Positions 25,504 to 33,760 of a stretch of DNA of 42,520 bases are shown piece after piece (position 1 is the stretch's first letter; every line of letters starts with the position of its first letter). The stretch spans positions 1-42,520 of the forward strand of contig NZ_JAPDKN010000032.1 of NCBI RefSeq assembly GCF_026163565.1, written 5' to 3'. A program made the translations under genes and the position numbers. The notes beneath the pieces were generated by a model. That model was not told the DNA's origin. It saw only the letters and a program-made list of their open reading frames with translations, and did not search any database. The DNA comes from Chryseobacterium sp. YIM B08800 (lineage in GTDB: Bacteria; Bacteroidota; Bacteroidia; Flavobacteriales; Weeksellaceae).

Positions 25504-27051
25504 ATGAATAACAAATTCATCCCGATAATCTCGGTTTTTATGACGATATCTCTCATTGTATTTGTCACGCTGCAGTTTTATTGGCTTAAAAATTATTACG
25601 TTGCATTAGAACAAGAGTTTTCTAACAAAGTTTATTCCGCTTTGGAAAATACTTCAAAAAACATAGCAGAAATTGAAGTAGAAAAGCTTTTTAATGAGAA
25701 TTATGCAAATTTAAGAGACAATGTAAAAGCAAATAAAGACAAGCCCTCCCTCACTACGATTCAACAGACACAGGATTCAGGAACTCAAAAATCGATTGTA
25801 TATTACAGAAACCTTACTGAAACTATAAAGCTCCCTATTTCTCTCAAGGGAGATTCTCTGCGCCTCACAACCATGTATACTGACGACGCAGCATATAAAG
25901 TAAAAAAAGATACAACTAAACGAGAAATACTCACTTCAGAACTGAATCAGGATATTAGAAGTGGTGATTATAGCCTAAAAGAATTTGTTGAAGTATATGG
26001 AAACAATCTTCCTCTTGATAAAAGAGTAGACCGTGCAGTTTTAGATTCTGTGATTACTAAAGAACTTAGAATGAAAGGAATCAGTGCAGAATTCGGCTAT
26101 GGAGTGACAGATAAAAACAATAAACTAACGAACATTGTAAACAAAGTCTTTAAAGAGAAAAAAGATGCCAATTCTTACTCTTACCCCTTATTTACCGATA
26201 ATAAAGACCGTACTTTATATACTTTGGCTTTGGTTTTCCCTAAAAAAGAATACTCTTTGGCAATGAACAATTGGCCGATGCTTTTGGGAACTTTTCTTTC
26301 ACTTTTGACAATTTTGGGAATTTATATCATCTCAATTAATTATATGATGAGACAGAAAAAACTGGCAGAAGTAAAAACTGATTTCATCAATAACATGTCG
26401 CACGAATTCAAAACGCCACTCGCAACAATTTCTGTAGCTACAGATTCTTTGGCTAATGATAAAATTGCGACCAATCCTGATAAGGTAAAATATTACTCAA
26501 ACCTTATTAAACAGGAAAATCTGAGGATGAAAAAGCAGGTTGAAAATGTTCTGAACATGTCTAAATTAGAACGAAATGAAGTAGAGTTATTCTTAAAAGA
26601 AACCAACGTACGAGAATTAATTAAGAAGACAACAGAATCATTTAATCTGATTATCCAACAGAGAAACGGAAAGCTTACTGAGGAATTTAATGCAACTCAT
26701 TACAACTTTAAAATTGACGAATTCCATATTTCAAATATGCTGGTGAATCTTTTAGACAACGCCAACAAATATTCACCGGAAGCTCCTGAAATCAGCATTA
26801 AAACTAAAAACGAAGGAAACTGGTACGTTCTGGAAGTTGCAGACAAGGGAATGGGAATGGAAACCCACAACAAAACCAAAATTTTCGAAAAATTCTTCAG
26901 AGAAGAAACCGGAAATATTCATAATGTAAAAGGGCAAGGTTTGGGGCTTTCTTATGTTAAAAAAATAGTAGAGCTCCATAAAGGGCAAATCATTGTAGAA
27001 TCACAAAAAGATCTGGGAAGCAAGTTTATTATCAAACTTCCAATGGCATAA
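25504..27051 (+). CDS. Sensor histidine kinase, RprX-like
   Basis: 515 aa. Two membrane helices (about 7-28 and 258-280) flank a 225-residue periplasmic sensor domain with no recognised fold. The kinase core has H300 in NNMSHEFKTPLATI, the N-box NMLVNLLDNANKY, DKGMGM and GQGLGLSYV. No HAMP domain is obvious. The arrangement kinase then regulator and the sequence style match RprX/RprY of Bacteroides. Signal unknown. 36 nt upstream of the regulator gene, so one operon. Confidence 0.9.
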   Translation: MNNKFIPIISVFMTISLIVFVTLQFYWLKNYYVALEQEFSNKVYSALENTSKNIAEIEVEKLFNENYANLRDNVKANKDKPSLTTIQQTQDSGTQKSIVYYRNLTETIKLPISLKGDSLRLTTMYTDDAAYKVKKDTTKREILTSELNQDIRSGDYSLKEFVEVYGNNLPLDKRVDRAVLDSVITKELRMKGISAEFGYGVTDKNNKLTNIVNKVFKEKKDANSYSYPLFTDNKDRTLYTLALVFPKKEYSLAMNNWPMLLGTFLSLLTILGIYIISINYMMRQKKLAEVKTDFINNMSHEFKTPLATISVATDSLANDKIATNPDKVKYYSNLIKQENLRMKKQVENVLNMSKLERNEVELFLKETNVRELIKKTTESFNLIIQQRNGKLTEEFNATHYNFKIDEFHISNMLVNLLDNANKYSPEAPEISIKTKNEGNWYVLEVADKGMGMETHNKTKIFEKFFREETGNIHNVKGQGLGLSYVKKIVELHKGQIIVESQKDLGSKFIIKLPMA

Positions 27052-27087
27052 AAAATAATTTAAACAAATAATAAAATATAAAAACAT

Positions 27088-27774
27088 ATGAGCAACAGGA
27101 TATTATTAGTAGAAGACGATCAGAGTTTCGGTGCGGTACTGAAAGATTATCTTACGATAAACAATTTTGAGGTTACCCTTGCCGTAGATGGCGAACAAGG
27201 TCTAAAAGAATTCACAGAGAGTGAATTTGACATCTGTATTTTCGACGTGATGATGCCGAAAAAAGATGGTTTTTCATTAGCAGAAGATGTAAAAAAGATT
27301 GATAAAAATACTCCGATCATTTTCTTGACCGCAAGAAACATGAGAGAAGATATTTTGAAAGGATATCAGTTGGGAGCAGATGATTACATCACAAAACCAT
27401 TTGACACTGAATTACTTTTATATAAAATTAAAGCGATTCTTCAGAGAAGCTCTACTTTGGAAAATGAAGAGCAGGAGCAATTTAAAATCAGTAATATTTT
27501 CTTTGATTCTATGCTGAGACAATTGAGAGTTGGTGATAACGAATACAAACTTTCGCCTAAAGAAAATGAACTTTTAAAATTACTTTGTCTTCACAGAAAC
27601 GACTTTATGCCTAGAGATTTAGCATTAAGAAAAATCTGGAAAAAAGAAAACTATTTTACAGCAAGAAGTATGGACGTTTATATTGCCAAACTTAGAAAAT
27701 TGCTGAAAGACGATGAAGGTTTAGAAATCATCAACGTACATGGTGAAGGTTTCAGACTTTTGGTTAAGAACTAA
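27088..27774 (+). CDS. OmpR-family response regulator, RprY-like
   Basis: 228 aa. Receiver domain (1-120) with acidic pair D10/D11, phosphorylated D53 in FDVMMPKKDGF, Thr in IIFLTARN and Lys in DDYITKPF. C-terminal winged helix (about 130-228; YKLSPKENELLKLL, MDVYIAKLRKLL) binds DNA. Receives phosphate from the upstream kinase. Strongly reminiscent of RprY. Target genes cannot be seen; the metal-handling cluster begins 160 nt downstream after a terminator and could be one, but this is only proximity. Confidence 0.92.
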   Translation: MSNRILLVEDDQSFGAVLKDYLTINNFEVTLAVDGEQGLKEFTESEFDICIFDVMMPKKDGFSLAEDVKKIDKNTPIIFLTARNMREDILKGYQLGADDYITKPFDTELLLYKIKAILQRSSTLENEEQEQFKISNIFFDSMLRQLRVGDNEYKLSPKENELLKLLCLHRNDFMPRDLALRKIWKKENYFTARSMDVYIAKLRKLLKDDEGLEIINVHGEGFRLLVKN

Positions 27775-27804
27775 CCGAACGTTAAAATAGCAACATAAAA
27801 ATTC

Positions 27805-27847
27805 AAATTAGCAAAACAATTCAAAATGTTTTGCTAATTTTGTTTTT
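27805..27847 (+). terminator. Intrinsic terminator after the two-component pair
   Basis: 14-bp perfect stem (27805-27818 with 27827-27840), 8-nt loop, then a T-rich tract. Confidence 0.8.
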
Positions 27848-27933
27848 CAGGGCAATTTTTAATGTAAAATTGTAAACTTTGAATAAAAGTAAATACAAAC
27901 TTAATTATTGTCAGGAAAAATAGAAATCTAATT

Positions 27934-28560
27934 ATGAAAAATTTACTTTTTGGGCTTTTGGCAACTTCTTTAATTGCTGTTTCTTGTAAAAAAGACGAAA
28001 AACCAACATATTTAAAAGATGAAGATGGAACTCAGCAACCCAATGTTGCAATGAATAATACTCCAAAACCTTCTTTAATTGATCAGGCAGGAATAAAAAC
28101 TTCCAGCGGATCTACAATGGTCACTGCTTCAGGAATGAATCCTCCTCATGGACAACCGGGTCACAGATGTGAAATTCCTGTTGGTCAACCTTTAAACAGT
28201 GCTCCTACAGCTCAAAATTCTGCACCTCAAGCTATTCAGGTAAATGGCAACAATACTGTTCAGATTGACCCAAATTCTGTAAAGCCTACGCAAATTACAC
28301 CTACCCAAAACAATCAACCTGTAAAAACGGCTCCAGGAATGAATCCTCCACACGGAGAACCTGGTCATAGATGTGATATTGCCGTTGGACAACCTTTAAA
28401 CAGTAAACCTACAGCTCAAAATACAACTCCTGTACAAGCTCCACAACCAGCTCCAACTCCGCAATCGGTAGTTGCCAATACAGGACCAAAGCCAAAAAAT
28501 AATCCTGCGCATGGTCAACCTTGGCATGACTGCGCAAAACAAGTAGGTGCGCCACTTTAA
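27934..28560 (+). CDS. Lipoprotein with three HGxPxHxC repeats
   Basis: 208 aa. Lipobox AVSC gives lipidated C18. The mature chain is Pro/Gln/Asn-rich and probably unfolded, carrying three copies of one motif: GMNPPHGQPGHRCE (67-80), GMNPPHGEPGHRCD (135-148) and NNPAHGQPWHDC (189-200), the first two continuing IxVGQPLNS and the third VGAPL. Each copy holds two His and one Cys in fixed spacing (HG-x-P-x-H-x-C), a plausible soft-metal site. Motifs of this kind recur in Bacteroidota proteins of unknown function. It leads a cluster with a Cys/His-rich protein and a two-HMA TonB receptor. Metal binding is inference. Confidence 0.8.
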   Translation: MKNLLFGLLATSLIAVSCKKDEKPTYLKDEDGTQQPNVAMNNTPKPSLIDQAGIKTSSGSTMVTASGMNPPHGQPGHRCEIPVGQPLNSAPTAQNSAPQAIQVNGNNTVQIDPNSVKPTQITPTQNNQPVKTAPGMNPPHGEPGHRCDIAVGQPLNSKPTAQNTTPVQAPQPAPTPQSVVANTGPKPKNNPAHGQPWHDCAKQVGAPL

Positions 28561-28570
28561 TTATTTTTTG

Positions 28571-28578
28571 TAAATTTG
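28571..28578 (+). promoter_or_regulatory. Possible -7 box before the Cys-rich gene
   Basis: TAAATTTG matches TAnnTTTG and ends 4 nt before the GTG start at 28583, which would give a leaderless message. No TTG at the right spacing upstream. Confidence 0.3.
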
Positions 28579-28582
28579 TACT

Positions 28583-28945
28583 GTGAAACCGATTCAGCTA
28601 CTATTAATTATCTTTTGTCTGGGAATTTTTTTAATTCCTAAAGATAATTTTTATGCTCAAGCTTCAAAAGAAACTTGCTGCAAATCTGAATCTAAAATGT
28701 CGTGTTGTGAAAAAAATCACGACAAGCACAATTCTAAAGACAATAAAAGCAACCATAAATCTTGTAATGATGATTGTTGTTCGTCTTGCATGACCTGCAA
28801 TACTTTCGTAGAAAATAATTTTGCGAAAAACAATACTTGGGGAATTCCCTCATTCAAAACAATCTCAAAAATTCAGGTTCAGTACGCTGATCCTTACATT
28901 TCAAACGGTTTAAAAGAAATCTGGCAACCGCCTAAACTAGGTTAA
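28583..28945 (+). CDS. Secreted Cys/His-rich small protein, GTG start
   Basis: 120 aa starting with GTG; a later ATG start would lose the hydrophobic signal peptide (PIQLLLIIFCLGIFLIP..YAQ, cut near 26). The mature part has nine cysteines between residues 32 and 72 (C32-C33, C41-C42, C61, C65-C66, C69, C72) and His 46, 49 and 58, in a Lys/Asn-rich context. The pattern suits binding of copper, zinc or a similar metal in the periplasm. The C-terminal 45 residues lack Cys and end IWQPPKLG. No family recognised. 22 nt after the lipoprotein gene and 109 nt before the HMA-TonB receptor. Confidence 0.75.
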   Translation: MKPIQLLLIIFCLGIFLIPKDNFYAQASKETCCKSESKMSCCEKNHDKHNSKDNKSNHKSCNDDCCSSCMTCNTFVENNFAKNNTWGIPSFKTISKIQVQYADPYISNGLKEIWQPPKLG

Positions 28946-29054
28946 TTAAAAATTAATTTAACGATGTATCAGTTTACCAATCTTCCAATGATTGTAAGGC
29001 TATTTACATTGTTAGAATGTTACATTAATTCAATTAATCTAAATTTTAAACAAA

Positions 29055-31748
29055 ATGAAATTATATTTTACCAAGGTAATCCTTGGCGTATTCTTACTAT
29101 TCGCAACATTTGTATCAGCTCAAAACCTTTCTAAAAACCAATTTAAGGTAAAAGGAAACTGCGAGATGTGCAAAGAGAGAATAGAAACAACGGCTAAAAA
29201 AGCAGGTGCAAAATCAGCACAATATTCCATAGATTCACACACTCTTACTATAGAAACTTCAGAAAAAGTTTCGCCCGAAGACGTTCTAAAAAATGTTGCA
29301 GAAGCTGGTCATGACAATGAAAAATTCAAAGCTTCTGATGAAACGTATGAGAAACTTCCGGGATGTTGTCATTACGACAGAGGCCTAAAAACGGAAAATT
29401 CAAACGTAGAAAATCACAATCATACTAAAGGTGAAAACGAATTTTTCGTGAAAGGAAATTGCGAATCATGCAAAGCCAGAATAGAAAAAGTGGCAAAATC
29501 TGCCAGAGCAAATTCCGCAGAATGGAGCGCTGAAAAACAAACAGTAACGTTAAACTTTGATTCTTCTAAAACATCTGCCGATCAAATTCTTAAAAAAATA
29601 GCAGAAGTAGGTCATGATAATGAGAAGTACAAAACAACTGATGATGTTTACAAAAAACTTCCGGGATGCTGTTTGTATGACAGAGATACTGAGTTTGGAG
29701 AAAAAAACGAAAAAGTACACTCTAACGAAACCGAAAAGGAATTTGCAGAAAAACAAGCCAACACAGAAGCTTCCAACCACAGTTCTCATGCAACTGGTGA
29801 GAAAAATATAGAAGGAGTAATGATTACTGCATCAAAAGCAGCAACTTCTATCAGTAAAAAGGAAGCTGGTTTAGTATTTAATATCGATTCTAAAGAACTT
29901 TTAAAAGCAGCTTGTTGTAATTTGTCTGAAAGTTTTGAAACCAATGCTACTGTTGATGTTTCTTTCAGCAATGCTGTAACGGGAACGAAACAGCTTAAAA
30001 TGTTAGGCTTAGACCAAAAATATACGAGTTTAACGAAAGAATTACTACCAGAGATTAGAGGCTTGGCTTCCGCTTACGGATTGAATTTTATTCCAGGAAG
30101 ATGGATCGAAAGTATTCAGTTAACAAAAGGAGGAAGCACGGTAACAAACGGTTATGAAAGTATTACCGGACAAATCAATACAGAGCTTATTAAGAATGCT
30201 AAAACACCTGAAACGTCATTAAACCTTTTTGCCGATTTCAACGGAAGAGCTGAAGCAAACGTTACGCACGTAGCAGCGATTAATGATAAATGGTCTCAAA
30301 CTTTTCTCCTTCACGGAAACGGAACTTTCGGAGACACTGATATGAATGATGACAATTTCCTTGACCGTCCGAAAGGAACTCAGATCAATGCAGCTTATTT
30401 ATTGAATTATAACGATTTAGAGCGTTCAGGTTTTGGATCGCATTTTGGAATTAATTTCATTAAAGATGAACGAACTGCAGGACAAATAGGATTTGATAAA
30501 AAGCTTTCTCAAAAGGAGCAGTCACTTTACGGTGTTGGAATTGATATTTCAAGATTTCAGGTTTGGAACAAAACGGGTTATGTTTTTAAAGGAAAGCCTT
30601 ACCAAAGTTTGGGCTGGATGAACCAATACACCTATCATCAGCAAGACAGTTTTTTTGGTTTAAGAAACTACTCGGGGCAGCAACACACTTATTATTCTAA
30701 TTTGATCTTTGAAAGTATTTTAGGAAATACCAACCATAAATACAAAGCTGGAGCGAGTTTCTTATACGATGGTTATGAAGAAAACTATTTAATTGATAAC
30801 TTTAAAAGAAACGATATTGTTCCGGGAGTTTTTGCAGAATATACTTTAACAGGTTTAAAATATACTTTAGTTGCGGGCGCAAGAGCAGATTTCCACAACT
30901 TGGCAGGAACACAGTTCACACCGAGAATGAATTTTAAATATGACCTTACTCCACAAACTATTTTTAGACTTTCTGCGGGAAGAGGGTTCAGAACAGCGAA
31001 TGTTTTTGCAGAAAGTCAGCAATATTTTGCATCGAACAGAAATATTCAGATTTTACAAAACGGCGGAGACATTTATGGTTTAAGACCGGAAGTTGCTTGG
31101 AATTACGGGGTAAGTTTACAACAGGAGTTTAAAATTTTCGGTAAAAAATCTACTATTGTTGCCGATTTTTTCAGAACAGATTTCCAGAATCAAGTTTTAG
31201 TAGATCTTGACCGTTCGCCTCAGCAACTGACGTTCTATAATCTAGATGGAAAATCTTTTGCCAACTCATTCCAAACACAGTGGGATTTTACTCCTTTCAA
31301 AAACTTTGATGTAAGATTGGCTTACAAATACTATGACGTACAGGCAGATTATTTAGATGGAAGACGTGAAGTTCCTTTTATGGCAAAACACAGAGGTTTC
31401 GTAAACCTGGCTTATGCTACCAACAAAAATAAAAACGAAGGATTCTGGAGCTTTGATACGACATTGAATTGGGTTGGAAAACAAAGACTTCCAAATACGT
31501 CAAGCAATCCGGCAGAATTTCAATTACCTATGTATTCTGAATCTTATGCCATTTTGAATGCACAGATTTCTAGAAATTTCAATAAAAAGTTAAGAGCTTA
31601 TTTAGGAGGTGAAAACCTAACTTCTTATCACCAAAAAAATGCGATTATGGATTTTAGAAATCCTTTCGGAAATTATTTTGATGGCGGAATGGTTTACGCA
31701 CCCATTATGAAAGCCAATTTTTATGTTGGGTTTGATGTAACATTTTAA
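29055..31748 (+). CDS. TonB-dependent receptor with two N-terminal HMA-like domains
   Basis: 897 aa. Signal peptide ends at VSAQ (22). Two tandem heavy-metal-associated-like modules follow: KGNCEMCKERIE (C36, C39) with an LPGCC tail (C104, C105), and KGNCESCKARIE (C136, C139) with LPGCC (C205, C206). A His/Glu/Asn linker (about 210-252) leads to the plug domain (about 253-380, IEGVMITASKAATSISKKEA, AACCNLSESFE with C287/C288) and a beta-barrel to the C-terminal aromatic residue (FDVTF). TonB receptors import bound substrates through the outer membrane; the CxxC modules facing the periplasm suggest metal capture or hand-over. Substrate (perhaps copper) is inference. Last gene of the cluster, with a terminator behind. 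Confidence 0.92.
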   Translation: MKLYFTKVILGVFLLFATFVSAQNLSKNQFKVKGNCEMCKERIETTAKKAGAKSAQYSIDSHTLTIETSEKVSPEDVLKNVAEAGHDNEKFKASDETYEKLPGCCHYDRGLKTENSNVENHNHTKGENEFFVKGNCESCKARIEKVAKSARANSAEWSAEKQTVTLNFDSSKTSADQILKKIAEVGHDNEKYKTTDDVYKKLPGCCLYDRDTEFGEKNEKVHSNETEKEFAEKQANTEASNHSSHATGEKNIEGVMITASKAATSISKKEAGLVFNIDSKELLKAACCNLSESFETNATVDVSFSNAVTGTKQLKMLGLDQKYTSLTKELLPEIRGLASAYGLNFIPGRWIESIQLTKGGSTVTNGYESITGQINTELIKNAKTPETSLNLFADFNGRAEANVTHVAAINDKWSQTFLLHGNGTFGDTDMNDDNFLDRPKGTQINAAYLLNYNDLERSGFGSHFGINFIKDERTAGQIGFDKKLSQKEQSLYGVGIDISRFQVWNKTGYVFKGKPYQSLGWMNQYTYHQQDSFFGLRNYSGQQHTYYSNLIFESILGNTNHKYKAGASFLYDGYEENYLIDNFKRNDIVPGVFAEYTLTGLKYTLVAGARADFHNLAGTQFTPRMNFKYDLTPQTIFRLSAGRGFRTANVFAESQQYFASNRNIQILQNGGDIYGLRPEVAWNYGVSLQQEFKIFGKKSTIVADFFRTDFQNQVLVDLDRSPQQLTFYNLDGKSFANSFQTQWDFTPFKNFDVRLAYKYYDVQADYLDGRREVPFMAKHRGFVNLAYATNKNKNEGFWSFDTTLNWVGKQRLPNTSSNPAEFQLPMYSESYAILNAQISRNFNKKLRAYLGGENLTSYHQKNAIMDFRNPFGNYFDGGMVYAPIMKANFYVGFDVTF

Positions 31749-31784
31749 TATTGAGGCTAAGATTAATATAGTAAGTTGATTAAT

Positions 31785-31818
31785 TTCCAAATTATCTCAT
31801 TTTCAAATTCTCAAATTA
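31785..31818. repeat. Short dispersed TTTTCAAATT element
   Basis: AAATTATCTCATTTTCAAATTC; its reverse complement resembles 24661-24690 over most positions. AT-rich, so chance similarity is possible. Confidence 0.35.
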
Positions 31819-31820
31819 AA

Positions 31821-31867
31821 AAGGCATGGTTTCGATAATTTAATGATTATCAAATCATGCTTTTTTG
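31821..31867 (+). terminator. Intrinsic terminator after the TonB receptor
   Basis: Imperfect hairpin with GCATG/CATGC (31824-31828, 31856-31860) and GATAAT/ATTATC (31834-31839, 31846-31851), then six T. Confidence 0.75.
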
Positions 31868-31903
31868 TATCTTTATGTTAAATTAAACATCAAAAATTTT
31901 AAT

Positions 31904-32320
31904 ATGAAACGTAATGCAACAGCCGTTTGGAACGGTACCGTAAAGGAAGGAAAAGGACATTTAACAACGCAAAGCACTACCTTAAACCAAACTCAATATT
32001 CTTTCGGAAGTCGTTTCGAGGATGGAGTTGGAACCAATCCTGAAGAATTATTGGCTGCAGCTCACGCAGGATGTTTTACCATGAAACTGAGCGCAGAATT
32101 AACTCAAGCTGGTTTTACACCTGAAGAATTAACCACAAAATCAGTAATCACATTAGATCCTGCAGCAGGAAAAATCACAAAATCTGAATTGACTTTAACC
32201 GCTAAAATCCCTGGAATTTCTGAAGAAGATTTTCAAAAGTATGCGAAGATCGCCGAAGAAGGTTGTCCTGTAAGTCAGGCTTTCAGTTTTGAGATTAGCT
32301 TGAATGCTACTTTGGCTTAA
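31904..32320 (+). CDS. OsmC-family peroxiredoxin
   Basis: 138 aa from the ATG at 31904 (MKRNATAVWNGTVKEGKG), the usual OsmC start. The two redox cysteines are C57 in AAHAGCFTM and C121 in EEGCPVSQAF. Reduces organic hydroperoxides in the cytoplasm. Sits alone behind the TonB receptor terminator; a TATCTTTA sequence upstream is only a near match to a -7 box. Confidence 0.92.
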   Translation: MKRNATAVWNGTVKEGKGHLTTQSTTLNQTQYSFGSRFEDGVGTNPEELLAAAHAGCFTMKLSAELTQAGFTPEELTTKSVITLDPAAGKITKSELTLTAKIPGISEEDFQKYAKIAEEGCPVSQAFSFEISLNATLA

Positions 32321-32346
32321 GATTATTTAAAAAATCGAACAGCATT

Positions 32347-32428
32347 TTTGTCATTCTGTAAGAATCTGGGTTAATGTATTATTTATTACATTACAAAATC
32401 AATGCTTAGATTCCTACGGAATGACAAA
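32347..32428. repeat. Palindromic intergenic element with GTCATTC arms
   Basis: 21-nt arms (32347-32367 and 32408-32428) match at 19 positions when one is reverse-complemented; TAATGTA/TACATTA pairs inside. Ends TTTGTCATTC...GAATGACAAA. The type recurs in flavobacterial genomes from memory; copies elsewhere are not in this window. Confidence 0.6.
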
Positions 32429-32466
32429 TTTGAAAAAAATAAAATAAAAATTACATCATCAATAGG

Positions 32467-32490
32467 AACGGGCTAACGCCTGTTTTTTCA
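32467..32490 (+). terminator. Small hairpin with T-run, possible osmC terminator
   Basis: Stem AACGGGC/GCCTGTT (one G-T pair), TAAC loop, T6 behind. Confidence 0.5.
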
Positions 32491-32581
32491 TTTTAAAACA
32501 AATCTAAATAGCTTGGAACTATAACTTCAGATCACACTCTTTCCATTTCAACAAATAAATTAATAAAATTTTAAGTTTTAA

Positions 32582-32603
32582 AAATATACCGATTGGTATA
32601 TTT
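32582..32603. promoter_or_regulatory. TetR operator palindrome
   Basis: Perfect 9-bp arms AAATATACC and GGTATATTT around GATT, just ahead of the -7 box TATATTTG (32607-32614) and 28 nt before the TetR ATG. Position implies autorepression. Confidence 0.65.
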
Positions 32604-32631
32604 ACGTATATTTGTACGTTGATTTTTGAAA

Positions 32632-33240
32632 ATGTCAAAAGCAGAAAAGACTAAACAATTCATTATTGAAAAAACGGCAACTTTGTTTAATACCAAAGGT
32701 TATACCGCTACGTCTTTATCTGATATTACAGAAGCAACAGGTCTCACCAAAGGCAGCATCTATGGAAATTTTGAAAACAAAGACGAAGTATCACTCGAAG
32801 TTTACAAATACAATTCGGGAATTCTCAAAAAAAATTTGATGAGATCATTCAGCGAAGAATTTCCAACGATGACTGATAAATTATATGCTTTTGTTGCTTT
32901 TTACAGAAAAAACTGGCAATTGGTTTTTCTACATGGCGGTTGTCCTCTAATGAATGCAGCAACAGAATCTGATGACACTTTCCCTGCATTAAACAATCAG
33001 GTGAAATTATCTTTTCAAGACTGGACAGAAACTATTTCTAAAATTATTAAAACCGGGCAAACCAATAATGAGTTCAGTCAGGAAATAGATCCAGAGCAAT
33101 ATGCTTCACTTTTCATTATTCTTATTGAAGGTGGAATTTTACTTTCAAAAACAACAGGCGACGAGAAACATTTAAATTTGGCTTTAGACAGAATTTTAAT
33201 ACTCGTTGACAAAGAAATTAAACAAAATCCTTTAAAATAA
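32632..33240 (+). CDS. TetR/AcrR-family repressor
   Basis: 202 aa from the ATG at 32632; an upstream TTG at 32626 is in frame but adds only two residues. N-terminal helix-turn-helix at about 27-54 (SLSDITEATGLTKGSIYGNF). C-terminal ligand domain contains HGGCPLMNAATESDD, as in the TetR_C subgroup of YxaF/LmrA-like regulators. It heads a unit with a thioesterase 5 nt downstream and a ketosynthase gene, so an acyl ligand is possible but unproven. Probably represses its own promoter. Confidence 0.9.
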   Translation: MSKAEKTKQFIIEKTATLFNTKGYTATSLSDITEATGLTKGSIYGNFENKDEVSLEVYKYNSGILKKNLMRSFSEEFPTMTDKLYAFVAFYRKNWQLVFLHGGCPLMNAATESDDTFPALNNQVKLSFQDWTETISKIIKTGQTNNEFSQEIDPEQYASLFIILIEGGILLSKTTGDEKHLNLALDRILILVDKEIKQNPLK

Positions 33241-33245
33241 ATGGT

Positions 33246-33671
33246 ATGGATAAATTACAGGCATTACAATCATTTGTCGGAAAAGAATTTACAGCATCAC
33301 CCTCTCCTTTTATGAGATGGCTGAATCCTGTGGTTATTTCGGCTGAAGAAGGTCAGATTGAATTTCAATATACCGTAAGAGAAGAATGGCTAAACCCGAT
33401 GGGAAATATGCACGGCGGAATTACGGCGGCAATCATAGATGATATTATTGGTGCCACAATGTTTTCTTTAAATGAAAATAATTTTATCGTGACCATCAAC
33501 AACAGCATCGATTATTTTTCTACCGCTAAATTAAATGAAGAGATCATCGCCGAAACCAAAATTATCAAACGAGGAAAGCAGTTTGTAAACGCCGAATGTG
33601 AAATTTGGAACGCAGACAAAACAAGGCTCATCGCAAGAGGAACCTCAAATTTATTTAAAATTAATAACTAA
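33246..33671 (+). CDS. PaaI-like hotdog-fold thioesterase
   Basis: 141 aa single hotdog domain. The PaaI motif is present: NPMGNMHGGITAAIIDD (N54..H56-G57-G58, D65/D66), which binds and hydrolyses acyl-CoA. The second half has IDYFSTAKLNEEIIAE and the strand EIWNADKTRLIARGTSNLF. Substrate not readable. 5 nt after TetR, so co-transcribed. Confidence 0.88.
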   Translation: MDKLQALQSFVGKEFTASPSPFMRWLNPVVISAEEGQIEFQYTVREEWLNPMGNMHGGITAAIIDDIIGATMFSLNENNFIVTINNSIDYFSTAKLNEEIIAETKIIKRGKQFVNAECEIWNADKTRLIARGTSNLFKINN

Positions 33672-33760
33672 ATATAAAATCATTATTACTGAATATCTTT
33701 TGTAAGTAGAACAGTAAAAATTGTGATTTTAAATGACTTAAAAAATATAAAAGACCACCT

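Larger units (their letters stand above)
32321..32631. other. Intergenic region with palindrome, terminator-like hairpin and TetR operator
   Basis: No coding potential seen. It holds an 82-nt palindromic element (32347-32428), a small hairpin with T-run (32467-32490) and the operator/promoter of the TetR gene (32582-32614). Confidence 0.6.

Noticed and set aside
27088..29055. Two-component pair as the regulator of the metal cluster
   Set aside because: A strong terminator lies between and no shared binding site was found; only proximity supports it.
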